DNA of 64,000 nt. Source: Erwinia sp. SLM-02 (GTDB lineage: Bacteria > Pseudomonadota > Gammaproteobacteria > Enterobacterales > Enterobacteriaceae). The stretch lies in the NCBI RefSeq assembly GCF_037450285.1, contig NZ_JAQISN010000005.1:310001-374000 (forward strand). Reading direction: 5' to 3'. Shown one piece after another: positions 1 through 9,193 of the stretch; the first letter of the stretch is position 1; each line of letters opens with the position of its first letter. The position numbers and the translations under genes are program-made. Below the pieces are notes generated by a model. That model had not been told where the DNA came from and made no database searches. It saw only the letters and a list, made by a program, of their open reading frames with translations.

Positions 1-328
1 GTTCGATCAGCGGAATACCCAGCTCGTCGGCCAGCGCGATAAGGCGCGGCGGGATTGACTGAATATAGGCGTCACCGGTCAGGATCACCATCCCGGCGAT
101 CCCGCGCTGTTTACCCTCCCTCAGCAGTTGGATCAGATTGTCCTCATCGCGGGGATGATTGATGCCGGTGATAAACACCAGCTCGCCGCCCATAATCCAG
201 TCGGCGATGTTTTCATTTTCCGCCACGTAGTACCAGCGCACCGCCAGCTGTAACCCCTGCCCGCCCGCACGCAGCCGCAGGGCGGAAAGCCCGTCCAGCG
301 CGAGGATGTCGCTCAGCGTCAGGCTCAT
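1..328 (-). CDS. PucR-family transcriptional regulator, N-terminal part (cut by window edge)
   Basis: Reading leftwards from an ATG at 328, about 109 codons stay open to the window edge. The protein begins MSLTLSDILAL and continues with a segment like the PucR N-terminal (purine-catabolism regulator) domain, including VRWYYVAENENIADWIMGGE and a GMVILTGDAY strand. PucR proteins sense nucleobase or related catabolites and carry a C-terminal HTH, which lies outside this window. The start is 2 bases beyond the stop of the upstream permease, so the two are almost certainly co-transcribed; the regulator probably controls import or catabolism of that permease's substrate. The family call is fairly firm; the ligand is unknown. 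Confidence 0.72.
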   Translation of the reverse strand, partial: MSLTLSDILALDGLSALRLRAGGQGLQLAVRWYYVAENENIADWIMGGELVFITGINHPRDEDNLIQLLREGKQRGIAGMVILTGDAYIQSIPPRLIALADELGIPLIE

Positions 329-330
329 GG

Positions 331-1599
331 CTACTGCTCTGCGACCGAATCGGCGGCGGGATGGCGTTTGCCGAGGCGGGTCAGAGCAATGTAGACCAGC
401 GCGGAAACGGTAATGCCCACCAGCGGGGCGATCCACGGTGACAGATAAGCCACCCCCGCCCCCACCGCGTAGGCGCCAAGCCCCGCCCCGTTAAAGCGCG
501 GCAGGCGGGCCGTGTGCAGCAATGGATAGCGGCCGCCGCGATAGAACCAGTAGTCGGCGAGGATAACGCCGCCGATGGGGGGAATGATGCTGCCCAGCAG
601 CACCAGGAACGGGATCAGCATTTCATACATGCCGCCAATGGCCAGCAGAATGCCAACGGCGGCGGAAGCGACGGTCAGGGTGCGGCGGCGCTCGCTGCGC
701 AGCAGATGGCAGGCGGCAGCCGAGACGTTGTAAATCGTCGGCCCTTGAATGGTCAGCAGGTTGAGGCACAGCATCACCACCGCGGCGGCGGACAGCCCCT
801 GCAAAATCAGCACCTCGACGATATCGGCCTGCTGGTAGACGATCGCACACCACGCCCCGGCCACAATCATCAGCCCGTTTCCCAGCAGAAAGCTGCCCAT
901 ACTGGCGACGATGGCGGTGCGGCTGGAGCGGGCCAGACGCGTCCAGTTTGTTGCCTGGGTTGCCCCGCTGGCGAAGGTGCCGAAGACCATGGTGATGGCC
1001 GCCGACCAGGTCATAGTGTCGCTGGCGTCCGGCTTAATTTGGGTCATCGCCTGCCAGCCACCGGCGTGATGGGCCGCAATGTACATAGCAATCACCAGCA
1101 GAATAAACATCAGCGGCACCGTCACGCGGGACAGCGCATCCAGCCCCCTGTAGCCCACCAGCGCGGTGACGCAGAACAGGATACCGAAGACGATCATCAG
1201 CGGAACGGTCATCGCGTCGGGTATGCCGAGGATCTTGACCAGTGAAATGGCCACGGTCGCCGTCCCCCAGGCGTACCAGCCCAGCTCAGCGAAGCCCAGA
1301 ATAAAATCAGCCAGCCTGCTGCCTGCTTCACCGAAGCAAAACCGTCCCATCAGCACGGTATTCAGCCCGCTGCGAGCCGCGATCCAGCCGAGCGACGCGG
1401 CATAGAGGGCCAGCAGCAGGTTACCGATAACGGCAATCCACAGCAGGTTAACGATGGAAAACGAGACGCCCAGTTTTCCTCCCGCAAACATCGTGCCGGT
1501 AAAGAACGTGAAGCTGAACAGGACCATGGAAATCGAAAATAGACCCTTGCGCCCCGAGGCGGGCGCTTCAACGAGCGGAAAATCATTGCTGTTTGACAT
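331..1599 (-). CDS. NCS1-family cytosine/purine permease (CodB-like)
   Basis: A 422-residue inner-membrane transporter with about 12 hydrophobic segments, matching the usual length of CodB. Family signatures are the N-terminal PxSxRKGLFS segment, an early helix with FTFFTGTMFAGGKLG, FCFGEAGSRLADFILG, and SIIPPIGGVILADYWFYR near residue 350. NCS1 permeases import nucleobases or hydantoin-like compounds with a cation. The ATG at 1599 was chosen because an AGGGG ribosome-binding site precedes it by about 6 bases; an upstream in-frame start would add 35 poorly conserved residues. The gene is followed after 2 bases by a PucR-type regulator. The substrate cannot be told from sequence alone; cytosine is only the nearest named relative. 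Confidence 0.82.
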   Translation of the reverse strand: MSNSNDFPLVEAPASGRKGLFSISMVLFSFTFFTGTMFAGGKLGVSFSIVNLLWIAVIGNLLLALYAASLGWIAARSGLNTVLMGRFCFGEAGSRLADFILGFAELGWYAWGTATVAISLVKILGIPDAMTVPLMIVFGILFCVTALVGYRGLDALSRVTVPLMFILLVIAMYIAAHHAGGWQAMTQIKPDASDTMTWSAAITMVFGTFASGATQATNWTRLARSSRTAIVASMGSFLLGNGLMIVAGAWCAIVYQQADIVEVLILQGLSAAAVVMLCLNLLTIQGPTIYNVSAAACHLLRSERRRTLTVASAAVGILLAIGGMYEMLIPFLVLLGSIIPPIGGVILADYWFYRGGRYPLLHTARLPRFNGAGLGAYAVGAGVAYLSPWIAPLVGITVSALVYIALTRLGKRHPAADSVAEQ

Positions 1600-1932
1600 A
1601 GTGAACCCCTGAGTGGCTGTCTGAATGGCTATGCCAGTAACAGCAAGAGTTATGCCAGAAATTGCTGGGCAGAGGCACCACAGGAAAGTGGGCACTCTGC
1701 ACATAAAAGAGTATGAACGTGCGGGTAATTGTCAGGAAATTGTGCAAGGTGCAGGCTTTCGCACCATGACGGAGCAGCGGTGAGCATATGCACATCTACT
1801 CAAAGTTCGTTGGCCTTTATTTTAAAAAAAAACTAACATTGCGCCTCTTTTTTACATGTGATTAACAAACCTTACCCTTTGTAAGGCTTTAGCATTGCCG
1901 TTATCGCATGTGTTACACCTAAGGGAACATTT
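1600..1932. other. Intergenic region between divergent permease and PQQ dehydrogenase
   Basis: About 330 AT-rich bases separating two divergent genes. It must hold both promoters. A TGTGA half-site in TTTACATGTGATTAAC near 1851-1866 resembles half of a CRP site, but the second half is not convincing. The GGGAA Shine-Dalgarno of the right-hand gene is at 1922-1927. No small ORF or hairpin of note was found. Confidence 0.5.
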
Positions 1933-4362
1933 ATGTCGGGTCACAAAAACACCAAAGCGGCGGCCGCATGGCTGACGGTTTTGGGTGCCATCATTCTGCT
2001 GATGGCCGCTTTCTTCATCTATTTCGGCTGGCAGCTTGTGAGCCTGCACGGTAGCGCCTACTTCCTGATAGCGGGTATCGCGCTATTGGTTTCAGGCATT
2101 CAGATTATTCGCCAGCGTGTTAGCGGCGCGGTGCTTTATGGCGCGGTGCTGGTGGGAACGGGCATCTGGGCGCTGTGGGACGTGGGCCTGGATTTCTGGC
2201 CGCTGGTTTCACGGCTGCTGACGCTGGCCGGATTTGGCATTCTGGTCGCGCTGTCCCTGCCGCTCCTGCTGAAGCGGTCGGGTAAAAAAACCTGCTGGAA
2301 ATTCTCCGCATCGCTGGCCGGTGTGCTGGCAATCGCCTTCGCGGCGACCCTGGGCGGGATGTTTGTCCCCCATGCACCCATCAGCGCATCGGGTGAGTCT
2401 CTGCCGCTGGTTAAGGTGAAGCCGGGTGAAGAGCAGGTCAACTGGGATAATTATGGCAACACGTCGGGCGGTTCGCGCTTTGTCGCGCTGGACCAGATTA
2501 CCCGCGACAATGTGAAAAACCTGCAGGTCGCCTGGACCTACCGCACCGGGGATATTCCCGTCAGCCCGAACGGCGGCGGTGCCGAGGATCAGCAGACACC
2601 TTTGCAGATCGGTAACCGTATCTTCTTATGTACGCCGCATAACAACGTGATTGCCGTTGATGCCACCACCGGTAAAGAGCTGTGGAAAACGGAAATCAAC
2701 GCGAAGCAGAAAAAATGGATGCGCTGCCGTGGACTGGCCTACTTCGATGCTCAGGCACCGCTCAAGCAGCCTGATATGCCGGACTCCACACCGGTCGCCA
2801 GCGTCTCCGTGCCGGCAGCGGCACAGTGTCAGCGCCGCATTCTGATGAACAGCGTCACGCCGGAGCTGATCGCCCTGGATGCCGATACCGGTGAGTTCTG
2901 TCATGACTTTGGTAACAACGGTCGGGTCAGCCTGAGCGACCATATGGGTAAAGGCGGGGACACGGGTGAATACTATCCGACCTCCGCGCCTACGCTGGCG
3001 GGCACCACCGTGGTAATCGGTGGCCGCGTGGCGGATAACGTGGCCACCGACATGCCCGGTGGCGTCATTCGTGGGTTTGATGTGATCACCGGCCAGCTGC
3101 GCTGGGCGTTTGACCCGGGTAATCCTGACCAGAAACAGGCACCGGAAGATAATAAGACCTATACGCGCTCCACGCCGAACGTGTGGGCGCCGATGTCTTA
3201 CGACAGTCATTCGAACACCGTGTATATGCCAACCGGCAGCGCGGCGGTGGATTTATGGGGCGTCAAACATAACGATCTGGATCGTAAATTTGGTGCGTCG
3301 ATGGTTGCCGTTGATGCCAGCACCGGTCGGGTGAAATGGGTGTATCAGACCGTTCACAACGATCTGTGGGACTTCGATGTTCCGATGCAGCCGTCCTTCT
3401 CTGATTTCCCGGGTGCGGACGGTAAAAAAACGCCGGCGCTGATTTTCGGCACCAAGTCAGGCCAGCTGTTTGTCCTGGATCGCGCCACCGGCAAGCCGCT
3501 GACCAAAGTGGAAGAACGCCCGGTGACCCAGGGGCAGATCCCGAATGAAAACTACTCGCCGACGCAGCCCTTCTCCGTGGGCATGCCGACCATTGGCGCG
3601 GATGTGCTGAAAGAGTCGGATATGTGGGGCGCAACGCCGTTCGATCAGCTGCTGTGCCGCATTCAGTTTAAATCCAAACGCTACAACGGACTGTTCACCC
3701 CGCCGGGAACCGATCCTTCACTGAATCTGCCCGGCTCGTTAGGCGGCATGAACTGGGGCGGCCTGTCGACCGATCCGGTTAATCAGTTACTCTTTATCAA
3801 TGATATGCGCGTGGGTCTGGAAGTGCAGCTGATCCCGGCTTCGCCAGAGATTCAGGGCATGAAGAACGACGGCAACGAAGCGGCGGCCATCAGCCGTCCT
3901 CTGCCGCTGTCTGGCACACCGTATGCGATCAATGCGAAAGTGCGCTTTATGTCGCCGCTGGAAATCCCCTGCCAGAAGCCACCGTTCGGCACGCTGACCG
4001 CCGTTGACCTGAAAACGCAGAAAATTGCCTGGCAGGTACCGGTTGGCACCGTCCAGGACACCGGACCGTTCGGAGTGAAAATTGGCCTGCCGATGCCAAT
4101 TGGTATGCCGACCATTGGCGGTACCCTCGCCACGCAGGGCGGTCTGGTGTTTATCGCCTCGACGCAGGATTACTATCTGCGCGCTTTCGATACCTCAACG
4201 GGCAAAGAAGAGTGGAAAGCCCGCCTGCCGGTTGGCAGCCAGGGCACGCCAATCAGCTACAAATCGCCGGTAGACGGTCAGCAGTATCTGCTCATCTCCG
4301 CAGGCGGCGCGCGTAATTCGCCGGATCGCGGTGATTACGTGATTGCGTATAAACTGCCATGA
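1933..4362 (+). CDS. Membrane-bound PQQ-dependent dehydrogenase, glucose/quinate family (copy 1)
   Basis: The 809-residue protein has the Gcd layout: five hydrophobic segments in the first ~140 residues anchor it in the inner membrane, followed by a periplasmic eight-bladed quinoprotein propeller. It oxidises a sugar or polyol in the periplasm and passes electrons to ubiquinone. Visible family residues are the His of CTPHNNVIAVD, the active-site HNDLWDFDVPMQP segment (Asp near residue 480) and the PQQ-contacting Lys in FGTKSGQLFVLDR. Domain end is normal (GDYVIAYKLP). The start has a GGGAA site 6 bases upstream. A second homologue follows 0.55 kb downstream. Glucose is the commonest substrate of the family, but quinate/shikimate or another polyol is possible, so no gene symbol is assigned. 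Confidence 0.85.
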   Translation: MSGHKNTKAAAAWLTVLGAIILLMAAFFIYFGWQLVSLHGSAYFLIAGIALLVSGIQIIRQRVSGAVLYGAVLVGTGIWALWDVGLDFWPLVSRLLTLAGFGILVALSLPLLLKRSGKKTCWKFSASLAGVLAIAFAATLGGMFVPHAPISASGESLPLVKVKPGEEQVNWDNYGNTSGGSRFVALDQITRDNVKNLQVAWTYRTGDIPVSPNGGGAEDQQTPLQIGNRIFLCTPHNNVIAVDATTGKELWKTEINAKQKKWMRCRGLAYFDAQAPLKQPDMPDSTPVASVSVPAAAQCQRRILMNSVTPELIALDADTGEFCHDFGNNGRVSLSDHMGKGGDTGEYYPTSAPTLAGTTVVIGGRVADNVATDMPGGVIRGFDVITGQLRWAFDPGNPDQKQAPEDNKTYTRSTPNVWAPMSYDSHSNTVYMPTGSAAVDLWGVKHNDLDRKFGASMVAVDASTGRVKWVYQTVHNDLWDFDVPMQPSFSDFPGADGKKTPALIFGTKSGQLFVLDRATGKPLTKVEERPVTQGQIPNENYSPTQPFSVGMPTIGADVLKESDMWGATPFDQLLCRIQFKSKRYNGLFTPPGTDPSLNLPGSLGGMNWGGLSTDPVNQLLFINDMRVGLEVQLIPASPEIQGMKNDGNEAAAISRPLPLSGTPYAINAKVRFMSPLEIPCQKPPFGTLTAVDLKTQKIAWQVPVGTVQDTGPFGVKIGLPMPIGMPTIGGTLATQGGLVFIASTQDYYLRAFDTSTGKEEWKARLPVGSQGTPISYKSPVDGQQYLLISAGGARNSPDRGDYVIAYKLP

Positions 4363-4914
4363 TTTAACGATCGGATTGTACAACCGGTCTACTGACCCGA
4401 TTTCAGCCTGCTGCCAAAGGGGCTGAGACAAAACATGAGGAGGGCTAAGCCCTCCTCATCACGTTCGTACCTCATTCAGATACGCGCACCACTCCGGTCA
4501 CGCACCCTATAGCGATGAATAGCCGGGACTTTCACCAGCACATAATTCAGCACAACGCATAAACATATGCACTATGCCCGTCCCTTTCACAGGCGGAACG
4601 CAGGTCAGATTTACGGTTTCGGACAAAGAAATAGCCAAAATAAATTTCATCGCCCGTAATCGAGGAAATTTACAGCCCGAATTAAACTAGTAATTAAAGA
4701 TCCCATGACCTGTGAAAAAAACGTTCATTATTTCAGTACGGATTTTCGGTGCCTGAATGGTGCCATATAAGTCCATATATTTATCATGGACAATGTATCT
4801 CGACCGCTGCAACCCCCTAAAATCCCTATAAAAATCACGGGTTTCGACTCTTGTGCTACCATTGTAAAGGCGTGTAAACGCCCTTCTCGATATTTATTGG
4901 CAAAGGAAAACATT
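4363..4914. other. Intergenic region between the two PQQ dehydrogenases
   Basis: About 550 bases without a convincing gene. It contains a perfect 11-bp inverted repeat at 4435-4459 and, near 4870-4900, the presumed promoter of the second dehydrogenase. The AAAGGAAAA ribosome-binding site at 4902-4910 sets the TTG start at 4915. The gap and separate hairpin suggest the two dehydrogenases are transcribed independently. Confidence 0.5.
4435..4459. terminator. Perfect hairpin after PQQ dehydrogenase copy 1
   Basis: ATGAGGAGGGC and GCCCTCCTCAT pair perfectly around a TAA loop. No U-tract follows, so it may act as a weak terminator or a 3' stabilising hairpin rather than a classical intrinsic terminator. 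Confidence 0.45.
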
Positions 4915-7395
4915 TTGAAAATTTCAAAGCGTATACCCAGACTTTCCGTCTGGAATAAGCTTTTCGCTATCGCCCTGCTGTTATTTGGCGCGGGCATGGT
5001 TTATGGCGGAGGCTGGTTGGTTGCTGCAGGCGGAACCTGGTATTACCTGTTAGCAGGGATTGGATCGGTTATTTCTGCCGTCCTGATTTTCATGCGCCGA
5101 TCCAGTGCGGTGTACTGGTTTGCTCTGGTATTTATCGGCACCCTGTTCTGGACTATTTATGAGTCAGGGCTGGACTACTGGGGCTGGGTACCTCGTTTTG
5201 ACCTGATGCTGATACTGGGGATCGTGTTTGCTTTTCAACTGCCGTCCCTGGCTCCCGGATTTAGCAAAAAACTGTCGCTGACCCTGACGGGGATATTTGC
5301 TGTTGGGTTTATCGCGGCGGCGATTATTCCGTTTACTGCCCTGAACGTAACGCCGGCATCCGATGTTCCTCCTGCGGGTAAGGATACCTTCGCGACCGAT
5401 ACCGGCTCCGGTAAGGCATCATCGCCCTCTTCTGGCGACTGGTATACCTATGGTGGTTCGCTCGCCTCACAGCGCTTTGCGGAATCGACCGAAATCACCC
5501 CTGGGAATGTAAAAGACCTCAAGCTGGCCTGGCAATTCAGGACCGGAGACCTGCCGAAAACGCGCTGGGGCGCAGAAAATACCCCGATTAAGGTCGGAGA
5601 TACGCTCTATACCTGTACGCCACACAACCAGGTGTTTGCTCTGGATGCCGCTACCGGTAAAGAAAAGTGGCACTTCGATCCGAAAGTGAGCGATAAGTCT
5701 ATCCCTTACACTGCGGCGTGCCGCGGACTGACCTGGTACGATGCCACGACCAACAGCCATGTCACCGCTGCGGATAATGCTGTCGCTGCCGTTCCTGCCG
5801 TTCCCGCCGGTTCAGGCGGAGATAATGACTGCGACCAGCGCATTATCCTGGGCACGCTCGATGCCCGCATTATCCAGCTGAATGCGAAAACGGGGGAAGT
5901 CTGTAAAAGTTTCGGCAACGGCGGCACCGTGAATTTAGCTGAGGACATGGGCGAAATTTACGAAGGCTACGTGGCGATTAACTCCGCACCGGTGGTGATC
6001 CGTAACACGCTGGTCGTGGCTCACCAGACTATCGATGGCCAGCGCGCTTTCGGCCCGCCGGGCGTTATCAAAGCCTATGATGTCCTTACCGGGAAGCTGA
6101 AATGGGCATGGGATGCTGCCGCGCCGGAAACCAGCACGCCTAAAACGGGTCCCGATGCCTATAAGCGGGGTTCGCCCGACGTCTGGACCTCATTTACCGG
6201 TGACGATAAGCTCGGCCTGGTCTATCTTCCTGTCGCCAACTCCTCCGGGGATTACTGGAGCAGCTCCCGTACCGCCGCGGAGAACAAATACGCGGTTTCA
6301 CTGACCGCAATCAACGTGGAAACCGGTCTTCCGGTGTGGTCGTTCCAGACCGCGCACAAAGACGTCTGGGACTATGACCAGGGTTCACAGCCAACACTGA
6401 TTGACTACCCGGATAAAAACGGTCAGAAAATACCTGCCATTATTGTCCCCACTAAGCAGGGTGAAATTTATGTACTCGATCGCCGCACGGGTAAATCCCT
6501 GTTTGGCGTTGAGGAGCGTCCGGTGCCGGGGGGTGGCGTTGAGCCGAAAGATCGCTCCCCGACGCAGCCGTATTCTCTGTTCCACCATCTGAGCAAGCCG
6601 GACCTGACCCCTCAGGATATGTGGGGACTCACGCCGTTCGATCAGATGGTATGCCGTATTCAGTTCCAGAAAGCGGGCTATCAGGGACAGTACACGCCGC
6701 CAGAAGCCGATCGTCATACCATTGAGTATCCGGGCTACAACGGGGGTTCAGACTGGGGCAGCGTTTCATTCGATCCCAGCCGCGGTATTATCATCGCCAA
6801 CTACAATGATATGCCGAACCTGAATATTTTAGTGCCCCGCAAGAAGGCCGATGAGCTTGGCTGGAAACCCCGGGATCAGGTCACGCACAATCCACACGAT
6901 ACCGGCCATGCCGAAGGCGCTGGCGACCCGCAAATCGGCGTACCATATGCGGTGAATGTTAACGCAGGCTGGCGTCTGCCCTTCACCGGTATGCTCTGTA
7001 AAGAACCTCCTTACGGCGGTATCCGGGCGATTGACGTGCGCGATGGCCGTACAATTTGGGATCGACCTCTGGGAACGGCCCGCCGCAATGGTCCATTTGG
7101 CCTGCCGACTGGTTTACCGATCAATATCGGCACCCCGAATAACGGTGGTTCAGTGGTGACGTCGAGCGGTCTGATCTTTGTGGCTGCGGCGACCGATGAT
7201 CTAATCCGTGCTATCGACATTACAACGGGTAAAACAGTCTGGAGCACCCCGTTACCGGCGGGAGGACAGGCGAACCCGATGATCTATACCCAGAACGGGC
7301 GTGAGTATCTGGTCATCGTTGCCGCCGGGCATCACTTTATGGAAACCCCCGCAGGCGACTATGTTCTTGCCTATGCCTTACCTGAGAAAAAATAA
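4915..7395 (+). CDS. Membrane-bound PQQ-dependent dehydrogenase, glucose family (copy 2)
   Basis: An 826-residue paralogue of the preceding gene with the same plan: five N-terminal membrane segments (GGGWLVAAGGTWYYLLAGIG resembles the E. coli Gcd anchor GGGWLVAIGGSWYY) and a periplasmic PQQ propeller. Conserved points are CTPHNQVFALDAATGKEKW, the HKDVWDYD active-site segment, VPTKQGEIYVLDRRTG with the PQQ-binding Lys, and the C-terminal PAGGQANPMIY...GDYVLAYALP. The start is inferred to be TTG at 4915 because an AAAGGA site lies 7 bases upstream; an in-frame ATG 43 codons earlier has no ribosome-binding site and would add a non-hydrophobic lead. It is closer to E. coli Gcd than copy 1 at both ends, so glucose oxidation to gluconate is the best guess. 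A strong terminator follows. Confidence 0.84.
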   Translation: MKISKRIPRLSVWNKLFAIALLLFGAGMVYGGGWLVAAGGTWYYLLAGIGSVISAVLIFMRRSSAVYWFALVFIGTLFWTIYESGLDYWGWVPRFDLMLILGIVFAFQLPSLAPGFSKKLSLTLTGIFAVGFIAAAIIPFTALNVTPASDVPPAGKDTFATDTGSGKASSPSSGDWYTYGGSLASQRFAESTEITPGNVKDLKLAWQFRTGDLPKTRWGAENTPIKVGDTLYTCTPHNQVFALDAATGKEKWHFDPKVSDKSIPYTAACRGLTWYDATTNSHVTAADNAVAAVPAVPAGSGGDNDCDQRIILGTLDARIIQLNAKTGEVCKSFGNGGTVNLAEDMGEIYEGYVAINSAPVVIRNTLVVAHQTIDGQRAFGPPGVIKAYDVLTGKLKWAWDAAAPETSTPKTGPDAYKRGSPDVWTSFTGDDKLGLVYLPVANSSGDYWSSSRTAAENKYAVSLTAINVETGLPVWSFQTAHKDVWDYDQGSQPTLIDYPDKNGQKIPAIIVPTKQGEIYVLDRRTGKSLFGVEERPVPGGGVEPKDRSPTQPYSLFHHLSKPDLTPQDMWGLTPFDQMVCRIQFQKAGYQGQYTPPEADRHTIEYPGYNGGSDWGSVSFDPSRGIIIANYNDMPNLNILVPRKKADELGWKPRDQVTHNPHDTGHAEGAGDPQIGVPYAVNVNAGWRLPFTGMLCKEPPYGGIRAIDVRDGRTIWDRPLGTARRNGPFGLPTGLPINIGTPNNGGSVVTSSGLIFVAAATDDLIRAIDITTGKTVWSTPLPAGGQANPMIYTQNGREYLVIVAAGHHFMETPAGDYVLAYALPEKK

Positions 7396-7413
7396 CGATA
7401 CGGCCTGATGATC

Positions 7414-7441
7414 AAGCGCGCCACGGCGCGCTTTTTTTTTT
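7414..7441 (+). terminator. Intrinsic terminator of PQQ dehydrogenase copy 2
   Basis: Stem AAGCGCGC / GCGCGCTT with a CACG loop, followed by a run of ten T. It lies 19 bases after the stop. A further inverted repeat (GTTCAGCC 7475-7482 / GGCTGAAC 7496-7503) lies at the end of the convergent nit operon but lacks a T-run. Confidence 0.9.
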
Positions 7442-7504
7442 GCCCTGAACCTGAATTAAATAACCGGAGACCCCGTTCAGCCTGACGTTTTTACGGGCTG
7501 AACG

Positions 7505-9193
7505 TCAGACCGAAAGCCTCCGCCTGACGATTTTCCCTGAAAACGTTTTCGGCAACGATGACCGGAAATGGATCCGGCGCGGCAGCACATGCCGCCCGCA
7601 TCGCGTCTTCAGCGTTTCGCGGATCTGATGTTTCAATATCTCCTGCTGGTGCGCATCCAGCCCCTCCGTCACCACGTACAGCGCGACCATTTCACCCAGC
7701 AGGTGATGCGGCATGCGGGTTGCGACCACTTCCACGATCCCCTCGAGGTCCGTTAGCGCGTTTTCAATTTCGGCCGTGGCCACTCTTTTGCCGCCGACGT
7801 TGATCACTTCGTCCATGCGTCCCCGCACCAAAATCCGGCCATCCTGCCGGACAGCACAATCATGGGTCAGGTAATGCCAGCGCCCCGAAATTTTGACCCA
7901 GTACTGTCGATCGTGTGCCTCATCGCCGTCCCAGAGTGTCATCATCGCCCCCGGGCCCAGCGTGTCTTTGACCACCAGCAGCCCGGCAACGCCGTCCGCA
8001 CAGGGCTGGTACGTTCCCGGATGAACAATGCCCACCCGGCGGGTAAAAACGGCGTTCAGCGCCGATCCTTCCCCGGCAAGCAGCGGCCAGCCGGATTCCG
8101 TCTGCCAGTAATGATTTTCACATTTCACCGCCAGATGCGTCACTACCCACCGTTCGGTGGCATCATCCAGCGGCTCACCCGCAAGATACAGGGTGCGCAG
8201 AGAACCCAGGCCGGCGCGCGGTGCGCCCTGCTGCCGTGCCAGACGGATCGCACCGGCAATGGTCAGCACGCGCGTAATACCCAGTGCCTCAATCATCTGC
8301 CACCAGCTCTGGCCGGGGGCGTTTGCCGGGCTGGCCTCGCACATCACCGTGGTTAGACCCGCCAGCAGCGGCGCGTAAACGCCATAGCTGTGCCCGGTTA
8401 CCCAGCCGACATCCGCCGAGGTAAAGCAGATTTCATCGTCGCCGAGTCTGAACAGATGGTGCAGGCTCGCCAGCAGGGCAACCGCATAGCCCCCGGTATC
8501 GCGCACGATGCCTTTCGGCGTGCCGGTAGTGCCGGAGGTAAACAGAATATGGGACGGCTGGCTGGACTCCAGCCACACGCAGGGCGTGAGCTGCCCCTGA
8601 TGCCGGGCGAGGTGTTCAGCGAACTCAGCCGATGCGGTATCGACAACCCGCATCGTTTCTGACGAGGGCGGAACAGGCGGCAGGATGCCGCGCCCGCGCG
8701 GGTCGCCGTGATGCAGCAGCAGCCCGGGCTGGCAGGCCGCGATGCGCTGAGCCAGGGCGTCGCCGGTCATCGCGGAATACACCACAACGTGTACCGCCCC
8801 AATACGCGCGCAGGCCAGCATCGCCACCGCGGCCTGCGGCGTCATAGGCTGGGCGATCAATACGCGGTCGCCCGGTTTAATTCCCCAGTGAATCATCAGG
8901 CTGCTGAGCGCATTGACCTGCTGCCACAGTTCGCGATAGCTCAGGCGATGCGTCCGGCCCTGATAGTCGCGATGGATAATGGCGCATCGCTCCCCGCGCC
9001 GATCCAGATGGCGATCCAGCGCGTTGAAGCACAAATTCGTGGTGCCATCAGCAAACCAGCGGCAGCGCGGCCCCCGTTCCGTTAGCGACACCACCTGCCG
9101 GAAAGGGCACTGCCAGTGGATACGCCGCGCTTCCTGCTGCCAGAACGCCAGGCTGAATCCATCCCGATCATTGTGCATCGTTAACATAGTCAT
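7505..9193 (-). CDS. AMP-binding acyl-CoA synthetase of the Nit1C cluster
   Basis: The 562-residue protein belongs to the acetyl/propionyl-CoA synthetase branch of adenylate-forming enzymes. The P-loop-like signature SHILFTSGTTGTPKGIVRD lies near residue 210, followed by a GHSYGVYAPL segment, YWQTESGWP, and the C-terminal hinge and catalytic segment GRMDEVINVGGKRVATAEIE ending in LPKTFSGKIVRR, whose Lys is the catalytic one. It would activate a carboxylate with ATP, and the obvious candidate is the acid released by the upstream nitrilase. The ATG at 9193 has GGAG 10 bases upstream and overlaps the flavoprotein gene; in-frame ATGs at 9187 and 9178 are alternatives. It is the last gene of the leftward operon. 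Substrate unknown. Confidence 0.85.
   Translation of the reverse strand: MTMLTMHNDRDGFSLAFWQQEARRIHWQCPFRQVVSLTERGPRCRWFADGTTNLCFNALDRHLDRRGERCAIIHRDYQGRTHRLSYRELWQQVNALSSLMIHWGIKPGDRVLIAQPMTPQAAVAMLACARIGAVHVVVYSAMTGDALAQRIAACQPGLLLHHGDPRGRGILPPVPPSSETMRVVDTASAEFAEHLARHQGQLTPCVWLESSQPSHILFTSGTTGTPKGIVRDTGGYAVALLASLHHLFRLGDDEICFTSADVGWVTGHSYGVYAPLLAGLTTVMCEASPANAPGQSWWQMIEALGITRVLTIAGAIRLARQQGAPRAGLGSLRTLYLAGEPLDDATERWVVTHLAVKCENHYWQTESGWPLLAGEGSALNAVFTRRVGIVHPGTYQPCADGVAGLLVVKDTLGPGAMMTLWDGDEAHDRQYWVKISGRWHYLTHDCAVRQDGRILVRGRMDEVINVGGKRVATAEIENALTDLEGIVEVVATRMPHHLLGEMVALYVVTEGLDAHQQEILKHQIRETLKTRCGRHVLPRRIHFRSSLPKTFSGKIVRRRLSV

Noticed and set aside
1845..1866. CRP site in front of PQQ dehydrogenase copy 1
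   Set aside because: Only one TGTGA half is present; the second half does not match, so a CRP call is not supported.
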